Assembly: GCA_034440575.1 (NCBI GenBank)
Contig: JAOTOL010001660.1
Span: forward strand, 434,001-498,000
Direction of reading: 5' to 3'
Length of the DNA: 64,000 nt
Origin: Imbricaverruca yamaguchii
Taxonomy: Eukaryota; Arthropoda; Thecostraca; Neoverrucidae
How positions within the stretch are numbered: position 1 is the first letter of the stretch; each line of letters starts with the position of its first letter. A model generated the notes under the pieces. It searched no databases. It was given only the letters and a program-made list of their open reading frames with translations, and was not told where the DNA came from. The position numbers and the translations under genes were made by a program. This document shows positions 1 through 13,200 of the stretch, in pieces.

Positions 1-160
1 CTGCGGGAGACAACTGCGCTAGACAGCTGTACCGGACAGCTGCGGCAGACAGCTGCGGCAGCTGCGGCCGACAGCTGTACCGGACAGCTGCGACAGACAG
101 CTGCGGCAGCTGCGGCCGACAGCTGCGCCAGACGGCTGCGCTAGACAGCGGCACACGGTA
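1..160. repeat. CAGCTG-rich minisatellite, enters from outside
   Basis: Irregular units such as GACAGCTGCGGCAGCTGCGG repeat about seven times. Open frames here are repeat artefacts. Confidence 0.8.
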
Positions 161-1127
161 GACCGGGTGTGCACGTGCATGTGATTCGCACCAGACAGTG
201 CAGTGCAAAGCTGAATCATCCCATATTGGAATGCTTAATGAGCATTAAACATCACGCTGAATCACGTGACCTGCCGTGGCAATTTTCGCTGTGCCTGTCG
301 GAAACAAACATTCCTTATCCTGGGATTAGCGAACAGTTCAATTAATATAATATCGTGTCGTATCGTGTCAGCGATCTAATTGGCTTGCCAATTGCAGTTT
401 GCTTTTGTTTTCGCACGATGACAAGCGCCGACTGCTGTCTTCCCAGGTGGCCCCAATAATGCCAAACTTCATGGCAGAACTGACATCAAACAAATCACAA
501 TCTGCACCGTAACAAATAATTTCCGGCGTCAACCACATGCTCACTATCCTCAATATACTTTGTGGTGCAATAACAATGCATAGAAATTGCATGAACGATA
601 TAGATATGAAGGGAACCAGATGGAAGATTGGTTGTGCGAATGCTCCAAACAATTTACTCATATTCATGAGTTAGATATGAGAAGTTGGTATAAAAATTAT
701 TATTCTGTTACACAAAAATACAATAGGTACAGCTGATAGTCCACAGACCTCATAGGTTGTTCCACCTGAAAGCAAGAAAACTACCCGTAACTCAGCTCAT
801 GATACTTTGGCATGCGTTTAATAGCAAACATTCGGAAAGTGTCCAGTACGAACAACGGAACATAGCAGGATCATCCGGTGACGTTGTTAATATTTGCGAA
901 TGAATAGTCTCCACTGCGGTTGAAGATGATGGAGGGAGAACAATGACAGAACGTAAACAACGGAGCATCGCAGAGAGCAGTAACCAACCCCCAAGTAACA
1001 GTGAGACATCACAAGGTGGAACCGAGCTGGAGGAGCCGCCCTAAATCGTGCAGCCGACCGGGTACAGCAGCACCACCGTGGCCGCTACCAGAAGCGCAGT
1101 TTCTGTGAAGGCCGACAGATGGCAGTG
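161..1127. other. Downstream flank of GH20-like gene
   Basis: Single-copy-looking sequence that probably includes the 3' untranslated region. No second gene is seen. Confidence 0.4.
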
Positions 1128-1269
1128 CTACTGGACACCGTTGGTGTGCGCAGTTTCGGGGATGAGCTTCTGCAGCAGGCCGGTGAGAACCAGTAGAGAG
1201 CTCTGCAGTCCAGTCGGCTGGTGCCCCTCCAGCCAGAGCGAGCGGTACTGCTCTACCAGACTCAGCAGT
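1128..1269 (-). CDS. GH20-like gene, terminal exon M
   Basis: Encodes residues 589-635 and a TAG stop at 1128-1130. The acceptor is GTCGGCTACAG|A and the first base completes a Lys codon from exon L. LVEQYRSLWLEGHQPTGL followed by a Leu-rich helix is the expected C-terminus. An ATTAAA on the minus strand at 817-822 is a possible but unproven polyadenylation signal. Confidence 0.88.
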
Positions 1270-4200
1270 CTGTAGCCGACACAGAGGTCGGGTCAGGTCA
1301 GGTCAGGTCAACTTGCTGATGCGCATCCAGCCACAGCGAGCTGTATCACTCCACCAGAGTCACTACGTCAGCAATCGTCGAATTTGTCACCCCATGCGAA
1401 ATGTAGTCATTTGTTCTGACTCTGTTCTGATTCCGTTTCTCTCTCTCTGTTCTGTTCTACTCCATTCTACCATGTCCTGCTCTTCTATTTCCGTTCTGTA
1501 ATCTCCTTCATCTCTTACATTTTCGCATCATTGTAAAATTTATATTTATGAAGCACTAGGAACATTTCATCCGATCGGCGTGAAGGACCTTTCCATGCGG
1601 GTGCCCAGTCATTACGGCACGCCGGGAAACGAAGAAGCGGTCCATTTAGCAAAAGCCTCATTACAACTCCGCAATATCACAGAAATTCCTCAACATTTTT
1701 AAGTCTTCCAATTAGCGATGCGACATAGGCAACATGCGACGTATGACATTTTTCGAACCGACACTAGACACAAAACACAAACCATATACAAATACGGAAC
1801 ATGAAACCAGTCACCAAAACTGAATGCCATCATTTCAAATCAACCGACACGAGGAAAAAGTCCAATCGCGGCTCCGCATGAGACATACGTATCTCACATG
1901 CTGATTTATTTACTCTGCTTCGCTTCGCCCTGTATGCTCATCATGCAGCACCCACCTAACAGTCACACACGTATTCTACTACACTGTCAGCAATGCCATA
2001 ACCCATGAAATAACACAGACAAGTTACTACTACATGCACACATAATGACCTCTTCTTTCTTCTCACCTTTTAACGTTTTTGTTCTTACCTATTCTATTTC
2101 TTACCCTTTTATATTATTCTATATATTCTTATTTATTACCTTTTCTTTCTTCTCACTCTTGGGGATGACGACCCACTTCTCATCAAACTACTTTTCACTT
2201 TTCTCTGATAAACCAACCTGTTCCAGGACATACAATCTAACTTCTACAATATAATACCTTACCTTTATTTGGCACAAAATGGCCTGATGAGCCCGAAGTG
2301 CTGGTGTTAACAAGGCCTAAACTCACACTGCACCAACATCGATAGTTCGTCACCGACACATAGTTCATGCCGGGTCAGTCAGCAGTCTGTCACCGACACA
2401 TAGCTCATGTCAGGTCAGGTCAGCAGTCTGTCACTGTCACTAGTTCACGCCAGGTCAGGTCGACAGTCCGTCGCCGATACATTGGTCACTCCAGGCCAAG
2501 TCTGTTCAAGCAAACCGATACAGCAGCAACAACAAAAGTGAGAGAAAAAGCCCGCATCAGCAAACAACACCAACATAGGTGCTACAATTGGCACCGATTA
2601 CACGTCCACGATACTTACGAAGCGACACCAGCAACTTAAGCAGCGACGGTAACCAGCCTGGGGACAGGACGGCACCGGGCCGGCCGGCTGTGTCTCGTGG
2701 CACTGCTACCCGCCCCTCATCTGTTGGCCGTGTCCGTACAGAAGGTGGGTGCCAGCTATATCCAGGCGCTGCTACCCGCCCCTCATCTGTTGGCCGTGTC
2801 CGTACAGAAGGTGGGCGCCAGCTATATCCAGGCGCTGCTACCCGCCCACTCACCTGTTGGCCGTGTCCGTACAGAAGGTGGGTGCCAGCTATATCCAGGC
2901 GCTGCTACCCGCCCCTCATCTGTTGGCCGTGTCCGTACAGAAGGTGGGCGCCAGCTATCTCCAGTAGCTGCTACCCGCCCACTCACTGGTTGGCCGTGTC
3001 CGTACAGAAGGTGGGCGCCAGCTATATCCAGTAGCTGCTACCCGCCCACTCACTGGTTGGCCGTGTCCGTACAGAAGGTGGGTGCCAGCTATATCCAGGC
3101 GCTGCTACCCGCCCCCTCACTTGTTGGCCGTGTCCGTACAGAAGGTGGGTGCCAGCTATATCGGGCTGCTACGGCCACTCACTTTTGGCCGACAGAAGGT
3201 GGGCGCCAGCTATATCCAGGCGCTGCTACCCGCCCACTCACTTGTTGGCCGTGTCCGTACAGAAGGTGGGTGCCAGCTATATCCGGGCGCTGCTACCCCC
3301 CCTCATCTTTTTGGCCGTGTCCGTACAGGTGGGCGCCAGCTATATCCAGGCGCTGCTACCCGCCCCTCACCTGTTGGCCGTGTCCGTACAGAAGGTGGGT
3401 GCCAGCTATATCCAGGCGCTGCTACCCGCCCACTCACTCACTGGTTGGCCGTGTCCGTACAGAAGGTGGGCGCCAGCTATATCCAGGCGCTGCTACCCGG
3501 CCACTCACTTGTTGGCCGTGTCCGTACAGAAGGTGGGTGCCAGCTATATCCAGGCGCTGCTACCCGCCCACTCACTTGTTGGCCGTGTCCGTACAGAAGG
3601 TGGGCGCCAGCTATATCCAGGCGCTGCTACCCGCCCACTCACTTGTTGGCCGTGTCCGTACAGAAGGTGGGCGCCAGGTTGGCTACGCCCACGTTGATGA
3701 CCTGGTAGCCGATATTGCTGTGCGGATTGGTGCCGACTGACACCAGCGCCCGGCAGATCCTAGCAGTGGACGCATTAGCGCATTAGCACAACGCAGCTCG
3801 CATTACCTATACAATAGCATAACGGACGAATAAACAGCTACCGACAGTCACTTTACCGCCCAACACCACATTAAAATCTCAACATGGCAACATTCTGGCA
3901 ATCAAAATGCTTCGGACGTCAGCAAATTTTCTTGCAGGCGTTCCACCACTGTGGTACCAACGCAGAAGACGACAGTGTAATTGGCATCAAAGCTCCAGTT
4001 GTTCTTGGAACCACTTTGCTCAATTATATCGTAACATCGCTAAGTCATAAACAACGCCACGCGAGACAACATACACCCAGGTGCCGAGAACATCAGCACC
4101 AGTACAAGGACGGGTAGTCTGCTCTCCAACCTCTCTAAGTCCGCCGGTTTCCTGAGGGCAGGAATAGGTAGGCACAGCTCCTTCTAACTTCACTTTGAAG

Positions 4201-7200
4201 CAGCAGTACAAGGACGACCCTATACACCTGTCCAACAGTCCTAATGAAGCGTACATGCAAGGATGGATGGGTGGATATCCTTTTTTGCTGGTTTTACGAC
4301 ACGTCAACTGTTCAGTCATGTAGCGTCATCGTCAATCTCTCTCTCCGATTGGTCGCGGGATAAGAGTAGCGACAGGTGAGACTCGAAGTTGTGTTGATCT
4401 CAAGGATCTCCACAATAGTCACTACAAATAACGTAAACATAGGAGAGCATTCGGTAATAGTGATCACAACATTATACGCATTCCCTGATGTGTTGGAAGT
4501 GTAGGAGTCAATAGAGCATTGGTTCCAAATTTTACTAAGGGAAATTAAAATGAGTTCAGGAACTACCTGAATGAAAATCAGTGGGAAGAGTAATTGATGG
4601 GCTTAGAAGTCAATGAAATATGGAGAATGGTGAAAGACATTAGAGCCGACCTTCGTGTATGTGATATCGATGAGATTGTCTGCGGTAGTACAATGGGGCA
4701 TCATTGAAGGAGTTTGGAATTGTTGAGGAGTATGATATGCAATACCAGGTGAATGATGCTAGATAGACTGGGATACATAGTTCCCTTGCAACGTGGGATA
4801 ATGAATTGATTGGGGTGGGAGCATGTACTTGTTTTGCTTCCTTCCTTGATAGGTTTGACCCAGATGGGTTCCTGTGGCCCTTATTAAGCCTAAACGCTTC
4901 ACGACATTACGACTTAAAGGATGGGCCAACACAGATCTCCTCAATAGTCAATTCAAGGATGGGCCGGTGCACATGACCACGCCTGGGCACCTGACCTGAC
5001 CACCTGTGGACGACACCCACCTGCAGGCGGTGACCATCAGCTCAGCCGCCAGGTGCACCTCACCACGTCTCGAGACACCTCACCACCTGTGTACGACACC
5101 CACCTGCAGGCGGTTACCATCAGCTCCGCCGCCAGGTGCACCTGACCACGTCTCGACACCTGACCACCTGTGTACGACACCCACCTGCAGGCGATGACCA
5201 TCAGCTCAGCCGCCAGGTGCACCTGACCACGTCTTAACACCTGACCACCTGTGTACGACACCCACCTGCAGGCGGTGACCATCAGCTCCGCCGCCAGGTG
5301 CACCCGACCCCGTCTTAACACCTGACCACCTGTGTACGACACCCACCTGCAGGCGGTGACCATCAGCTCAGCCGCCAGGTGCACCTGACCCCGTCTTAAC
5401 ACCTGACCACCTGTGGACGACACCCACCTGCAGGCGGTGACCATCAGCTCAGCCGCCAGGTGCACCTGACCACGTCTCGAGACACCACCTGTAGACGACA
5501 CCCACCTGCAGGCGGTGACCATCAGCTCAGCCGCCAGGTGCACCTGACCACGTCTCGAGACACCTGACCACCTGTGTACGACACCCACCTGCAGGCGGTG
5601 ACCATCAGCTCCGCCGCCAGGTGCACCTGACCCCGTCTTAACACCTGACCACCTGTGGACGACACCCACCTGCAGGCGGTGACCATCAGCTCAGCCGCCA
5701 GGTGCACCTCACCACGTCTCGAGACACCTGACCACCTGTGGACGACACCCACCTGCAGGCGGTGACCATCAGCTCAGCCGCCAGGTGCACCTGACCACGT
5801 CTCGAGACACCACCTGTAGACGACACCCACCTGCAGGCGGTGACCATCAGCTCAGCCGCCAGGTGCACCTGATCACATCTCGAGACACCTGACCACCTGT
5901 GTACGACACCCACCTGCAGGCGGTACCATCAGCTCAGCCGCCAGGTGCACCTGACCACGTCTCGAGACTCACCACCTGTGGACGACACCCACCTGCAGGC
6001 GGTGACCATCAGCTCAGCCGCCAGGTGCACCTCACCACGTCTCGAGACACCTCACCACCTGTGTACGACACCCACCTGCAGGTGGTGACCATCAGCTCCG
6101 CCGCCAGGTGCACCTGACCCCGTCTTAACACCTGACCACCTGTGGACGACACCCACCTGCAGGCGGTGACCATCAGCTCAGCCGCCAGGTGCACCTCCCG
6201 CACCAGCCGGTCACCATCAGGGTGTGCCGGACGCGCCGAACTCAGCGAGGCGAGACAGCGACGCACGAGCTTCAACGTCTTCTATCGACAGCAACATGAG
6301 CAAAAGAGGTTATTCCGAGGCGATAGCCAACTGCTGACTCAATGGCGGTGACTGTGCGCAAGCAAACGACACCACTGTTGTTTCTTTCCTGACACCGAGG
6401 GGCATTCGAGACTTCGCTTGAGAAACGTAGCTGCAGATTTATGTGATGATTGATTATTATTTGGGTTTAAGGGTGCGTCAACCACATTGGGTCATATTGC
6501 ACCCATAACAACGTTGCCTAAGCTCGCGTTAGAACGTCACATGCGAATATAAAACTTTGGTGGTAACTATTAAAGTACTTGATATAAGGTCTATGGTAGC
6601 AATTTATCAGTTAGGTAGGTGCATATACTACGCCAAATCACATCTCCGCAAGGAAGCTCCACATGGATAAAAACTCGGCTAGATTAAATAATGACTGCTA
6701 AAGACTAACAACACTGGAAAGAACGACGAACGTGTCTCTTGACGACATGAAACTGAATTAACTATTTCAACAGACCCAATGTACTGTTCGAAGCAAGTGC
6801 TTGGGTGCCTATATCGAATCTTTTTCTCAATCAAATTACGACTTAATCGCAAATGACCTCCAACTGTTCACTTCACACAGAATCCCATCAATGAGCAGCT
6901 CATTCAAATTGAATAACTTGCCTCGATTTGGCTAGTGGCTAACGTCCGGTGGCTGGTGGTCAGACCACAGCTATTATCACGTGATATTGATAGCAACTGC
7001 ACAACACAGAACCAGCCGCGACATCTCGATAACGCGCACGCCGCAGCCAGAGACTGACGTTGACCGTCTCCATGGTGGCGAACTGGAGCGGCACTGCGTC
7101 CGGGTTGGCCAGCAGCCGCTGCAGGATGGTGCCGTCCGGCGGGGGAAGGCTGGCCGGCCGGCCACACTCCCGGTCACCGGCTGCCCGCAGACTGGCAACG

Positions 7201-10200
7201 GGAACGGGCGCATCAGCTGTGGCACCTCAACAGAGCCGTGCCACCCGTCTCCATCACAACACAGGCGCCGCACCGACCGTGTCTCCCGTACACAGCACAG
7301 CCGTACCGACCGTGTCTCCCGCGACCGCCGTGTTCCCACAGCCGTCACAACACAGCACAGCCGTACCGACCGTGTCTCCCGTCACAACACAGCACAGCCG
7401 TACCGACCGTGTCTCCCGTCACAACACAGCCGTACCGACCGTGTCTCCCATCACAACACAGCCGTACCGACCGTGTCTCCGTCACAAACAGGGCCGTACC
7501 GACGCAAGTGTCTCCCGTCACAACACAGCCGTACCGACCGTGTCTCCCATCACAACACAGCCGTACCGACCGTGTCTCCGTCACACACACAGCCGTACCG
7601 ACCATGTCTCCCGTCACAACACAGCCGTACCGACCGTGTCTCCCATCACAGCACAGCCGTACCGACCGTGTCTCCCATCACAACACAGCCGTACCGACCA
7701 TGTCTCCCGTCACAACACAGCCGACCGTACGACCGTGTCTCCGTCACAACACAGCCGTACCGACCGTGTCTCCCATCACAGCACAGCCGTACCGACTGTC
7801 TCCATCACAACACAGCCGTACCGACCGTGTCTCCCGTCACAGCACAGTCACACACAGCCGTACCGACCGTGTCTCCCATCACAACACAGCCGTACCGACC
7901 GTGTCTCCCGTCACAACACAGCCGTACCGACCGTGTCTCCCGTCACAACACAGCACAGCCGTACCGACCGTGTCTCCCATCACAACACAGGCGCCGCACC
8001 GACCATGTCTCCCGTCACAACACAGCCGTACCGACCGTGTCTCCCGTCACAACACAGCCGTACCGACCGTGTCTCCCATCACAGCACAGCCGTACCGACC
8101 GTGTCTCCCGTCACAACACAACACAGCCGTACCGACCGTGTCTCCCGTCACAACACAGCCGTACCGACCGTGTCTCCCGTCACAACACAGCCACAGCCGT
8201 ACCGATGTCTCCTACCGTCACAGCACAGCCGTACCGACCGTGTCTCCCATCACAGCACAGCCGTACCGACCATGTCTCCCATCACAGCACAGCCGTACCG
8301 ACCATGTCTCCCGTCACAACACAGCACAGCCGTACCGACCGTGTCTCCCATCACAGCACAGCCGTACCGACCGTGTCTCCCATCACAACACAGCCGTACC
8401 GACCATGTCTCCCATCACAGCACAGCCGTACCGACCGTGTCTCCCATCACAGCACAGCCGTACCGACCATGTCTCCCATCACAGCACAGCCGTACCGACC
8501 ATGTCTCCCATCACAGCACAGCCGTACCGACCGTGTCTCCCGTCACACACAGCACAGCCGTACCGACCGTGTCTCCCATCACAGCACAGCCGTACCGACC
8601 GTGTCTCCCATCACAGCACAGCCGTACCGACCATGTCTCCCATCACAGCACAGCCGTACCGACCATGTCTCCCATCACAGCACAGCCGTACCGACCGTGT
8701 CTCCCATCACAGCACAGCCGTACCGACCATGTCTCCCATCACAGCACAGCCGTACCGACCGTGTCTCCCATCACAACACAGCCGTACCGATCGTGTCTCC
8801 CGTCACAACACAGCCGCACCGACCGTGTCTCCCATCACAGCACAGCCGTACCGACCGTGTCTCCCATCACAGCACAGCCGTACCGACCGTGTCTCCCATC
8901 ACAGCACAGCCGTACCGACCATGTCTCCCATCACAGCACAGCCGTACCGACCGTGTCTCCCATCACAGCACAGCCGTACCGACCATGTCTCCCATCACAG
9001 CACAGCCGTACGCTTTCGTCACACAGCCGACACCGTGTCTCCCATCACAGCACAGCCGTAGCCATGTCTCCCATCACAGCACAGCCGTACCGACCGTGTC
9101 TCCATCACAGACAACCGACCATGTCTCCCATCACAGCACAGCCGTACCGACCGTGTCTCCCATCACAGCACAGCCGTACCGACCATGTCTCCCATCACAG
9201 CACAGCCGTACCGACCATGTCTCCATGTCCCATCACAGCAGTCACCGTGTCTCCCATCACAGCACAGCGCCGTACCGACCGTGTCTCCCATCACAGCACA
9301 GCCGTACCGACCGTGTCTCCCATCACAGCACAGCTGTACCGACCGTGTCTCCCATCACAGCACAGCCGTACCGACCATGTCTCCCATCACAGCACAGCTG
9401 TACCGACCATGTCTCCCATCACAACACAGCCGTACCGACCATGTCTTCCAACACAGCACAGCTGTACCGACCATGTCTCCCATCACAACACAGCCGTACC
9501 GACCATGTCTCCCATCACACACAGCTGTACCGACCATGTCTCCTATCACAGCACAGCTGTACCGACCGTGTCTCCCATCACAACACAGCCGTACCGACCG
9601 TGTCTCCCATCACAGCACAGCCGTACCGATCGTGTCTCCCATCACAACACAGCCGTACCGACCGTGTCTCCCATCACAGCACAGCTGTACCGAGCATGTC
9701 TCCCATTACAACACAGCTGTGCTGACTATGTCTCCCATCACAGCACAGCTGTACCGACCATGTCTCCCATCACAGCACAGCCGTACCGACCGTGTCTCCC
9801 ATCACAGCACAGCTGTACCGACCATGTCTCCCATCACAACACAGCCGTACCGACCGTGTCTCCCATCACAGCACAGCCGTACCGACCGTGTCTCCCGTCA
9901 CAGCACAGGCGCTGTACCGACCGTGTCTCCCATCACAGCACAGCCGTACAGACCATGTCTCCCATCACAGCACAGCTGTACCGACCATGTCTCCCATCAC
10001 AGCACAGCTGTACCGACCGTGTCTCCCATCACAACACAGGCGCCGTATCGACCGTGTCTCCCGTCACAACACAGCCGTATCGACCGTCTCCCATCACAGC
10101 ACAGGCGCCGTACCTCCCGCGTGCGTGTTCATGCGCGTGCGCGCCTGCGTGTGCGTGTGCGTGTGCAGGCATGTGTGTGTTGAGAAACTGTTGACTTCGT

Positions 10201-13200
10201 GCGGATACATCGGATGGTAATGGTCATATGAGTGTTGCTGTTCCCATCACGGATAATTTGAAGGTCGGGCAACCCCAGTCACTGGCAAAAGGGGCTTATC
10301 GAAGCTGAAAACACTCAGGCTGCAAGACACTACTTTATCTGGTCGCCGTCGTAGCTCGTGCGGTGTGTACTGCCCCTCGCTATACCGTGTGTACCATGTG
10401 AGCTGACTGATTTATTGCAATTTGTATGGACAGAATGACATCTTTTCTGAGTATGCAGACCCTATTTTAATTATAGATAATTTAAACTGTAATATTTTAC
10501 GTGTAGCTCCCAACGACAATACCTCTGCGTTGTTAGATTGGTTGCACATCATGTCTTTTTTAACTAATGTGTCCATCAACCCACTTATCTTCAAATCGAA
10601 TCTACTCTTCATGCATTGTTGGAATGGCCAGTCACTTGTGCCGTCTGTTTCGGTTTTAGTTGTGCATGAATGCTGACAAAAGGGGCAACAAACACCAACG
10701 GACCATATGTCCAAACCGTGGGCGCTACGTGGATAAAAACAGACAAACCGGTACAGCGCAAGTCCCATACAGAATGTTAAAAAAATGCAACATAAATAAC
10801 TGATCCCTGGCTATACATACAACATTCTTCCTCTTCGGAGAGCTGCGCCGATGTGTTTTCATCAGCATTTCAGCTCTCGTGACTATGATTCCGTACCAGC
10901 TTGCTATACGCCTCGCAACCACACCGAGGCTACCTCTCACCACATGGCTCTTAAGTATACATCGTCTCAAAAACCACTCATCACCAGCGGAATGCTACTG
11001 GACTCCCCCTACCCGAGGGTTCTCCCATGACCGGATGATTGTTATGCAAACCCTCGTCACTAGTCAGCTGCTGTGTAAACATGCATTGCCAGAGGCTCTT
11101 CTGCAAACTTAACAGCGAAAGTATGTTATGCAAACTCCAGCATGCTGCCGTCAGGTGCTTTCACCATGTGTTGGCACAGCCGGTTAGTTAGTTATTACGG
11201 CTTTAGGGTGGCACATCCGGTGGAAACCACTCACTATGTGGCGATGTTCATAGTGGGCACCACTCACCATGTGATGTTCATAGTGGGAACCACTTACTAT
11301 GCAGTGATATGCATAGTGGGAACCACTCACCGTGTGATGTGCATAGTGGGAACCACCAACCATGTGATGTGCATAGTGGGAACTACCCACCATGCGGTGA
11401 TGTGAAGAGTGGGAATCACTCCTCATGCAGTGCTGTGACGGGCGGTAATCACTCCACCTGTATGCATGCATCCATACTCACTCATACTCGTCATACTCAT
11501 CCACAATCACTCCACACATGCATCGGGTGGGAATCACTCACCATGTAGTGACCTGTGACGGGCGGGAACCACTCATATGGTGGTGTAACGGGTGGTAGCC
11601 ACACCATGTAGCGGTGTATCGGGTGTGAGCCAATGCCCATGTGGTGGTGCATCTGGTGCGAACCACTCACCATATTGTGGTGCCGCGCGTAGAGCAACTC
11701 ACCATGCGGCAGTATGTCGGGTGGAGACCGCACACCGTGCAGTGGTGGTGTGGCGGTTACTAGCTTTACGACACATCGGCCGTTGAACCATGCAGCGCCG
11801 CCAATCTCTCACGCCGACTGGTCGCGGGCGACGAGCAGCGGCAGGTGAGACCCGAACCCACAACCTTCCGATTGTGGGACGGGCAACTAACCTCTGCCCA
11901 CCATGCAGTGGTGTGACAGGTGGGAGCCACTCACCAGTTCGTCTCCACCCGACCCAGCTCGACGACGGCCCGGCCCAGCGCGCCGTCAGAGTCTCTCAGT
12001 ATGTGACAGTTGAGCAGATCCGCCAGGGAGGAGTGTACAAACTCCTGCAGACACGGACACCATGGTCTCAGTATGTGACAGTTGAGCAAGTCCGCCAGGG
12101 AGGAGTGTACAAACTCCTGAAGACAAACACCATGCTCTTAGTGATAGTTGAGCATCTTACTGTTAGATCCTACCGCAAGAGAGGAGTGCACAAACTCCTG
12201 CAAACACGAACACCATGCAGATGGATGGGCTCACGCAAAGGTAAGCTACAAAGCGTATCAAATCTCGGGGAGGGATACATTCTTTGGATATAAACTCAAT
12301 TCGCGTAAAATAGCCTTACGCTCATGTTACAACAAACGTATCAAAATTTGCGCTGCATATATTTCGGCGACGGGCCTTCTTCAACTGTTGGGGAATGCCC
12401 GTGGCAAAAATATACACAGCGCGAATCTGGATCTACTATTTTGTTGCAACATGAGCATAAGGTTATTTTACCCGTTCTTCTTATTCATAATCATGCTCAA
12501 AACAGCACTGCACCTTATTAAACTCACTTCTGCATTATTCGATTAAACAAAATATTCTTGCAATAAATGCCATCAATCGACTACCAAACTACCCAAGTTG
12601 AAACCGCTGACGAAAATTTCTTACTCGAATGATTTGTGGTAGGATTGGGCAGGGGATTGATTCATATGGACGGCCAGAGAGCACACTGGTCGAGCTCGCT
12701 AGAAGACCCGGTCGATGCCACGGAGCGGTTATGTTAGCTCCTGCAGTACAGCAGGGTGACACCTAGAGGAGGTCCAACTGGCACATGTCTCCGAGAGATA
12801 TGTGGCCAGTTACGTCGGCCGCAATGACGTGGCAACACGACGCTGTGGTGTCGAGTGGAGTGCCAACCCCCCACAGGTCCATCGGCCCCGCCCGGTGTTT
12901 GTCCTATAAAGCCAGTTCAGGACAGGCAAGTCATTCGGCCCAAGCTCACCCCATCATGCACTGGTAGGCGCAGTTTGAATATGGCAGGCGTTAAACTCGG
13001 AAATATGAGTAAGAGTTCAACGAAAGATCCCTCCTATGGCTACGCCACGACGACTTCGTCAGCCACGGCAGGCGAAACACTTTTCGGATAGGCATGGTTG
13101 ACGAGTCACGAGCGTCGCTATGGATGCTGAATATGGGGGGAAAGAGGGCGTTTAGGTAGTTTTTCCATGAAATGTCGTAGGCGCAAACTAAAATGCTACG

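Noticed and set aside
6981..10220. Open frames of 914, 1044, 607 and 332 codons
   Set aside because: They are three phases of one 32-bp array, share the same peptide repeat, and have no family match.
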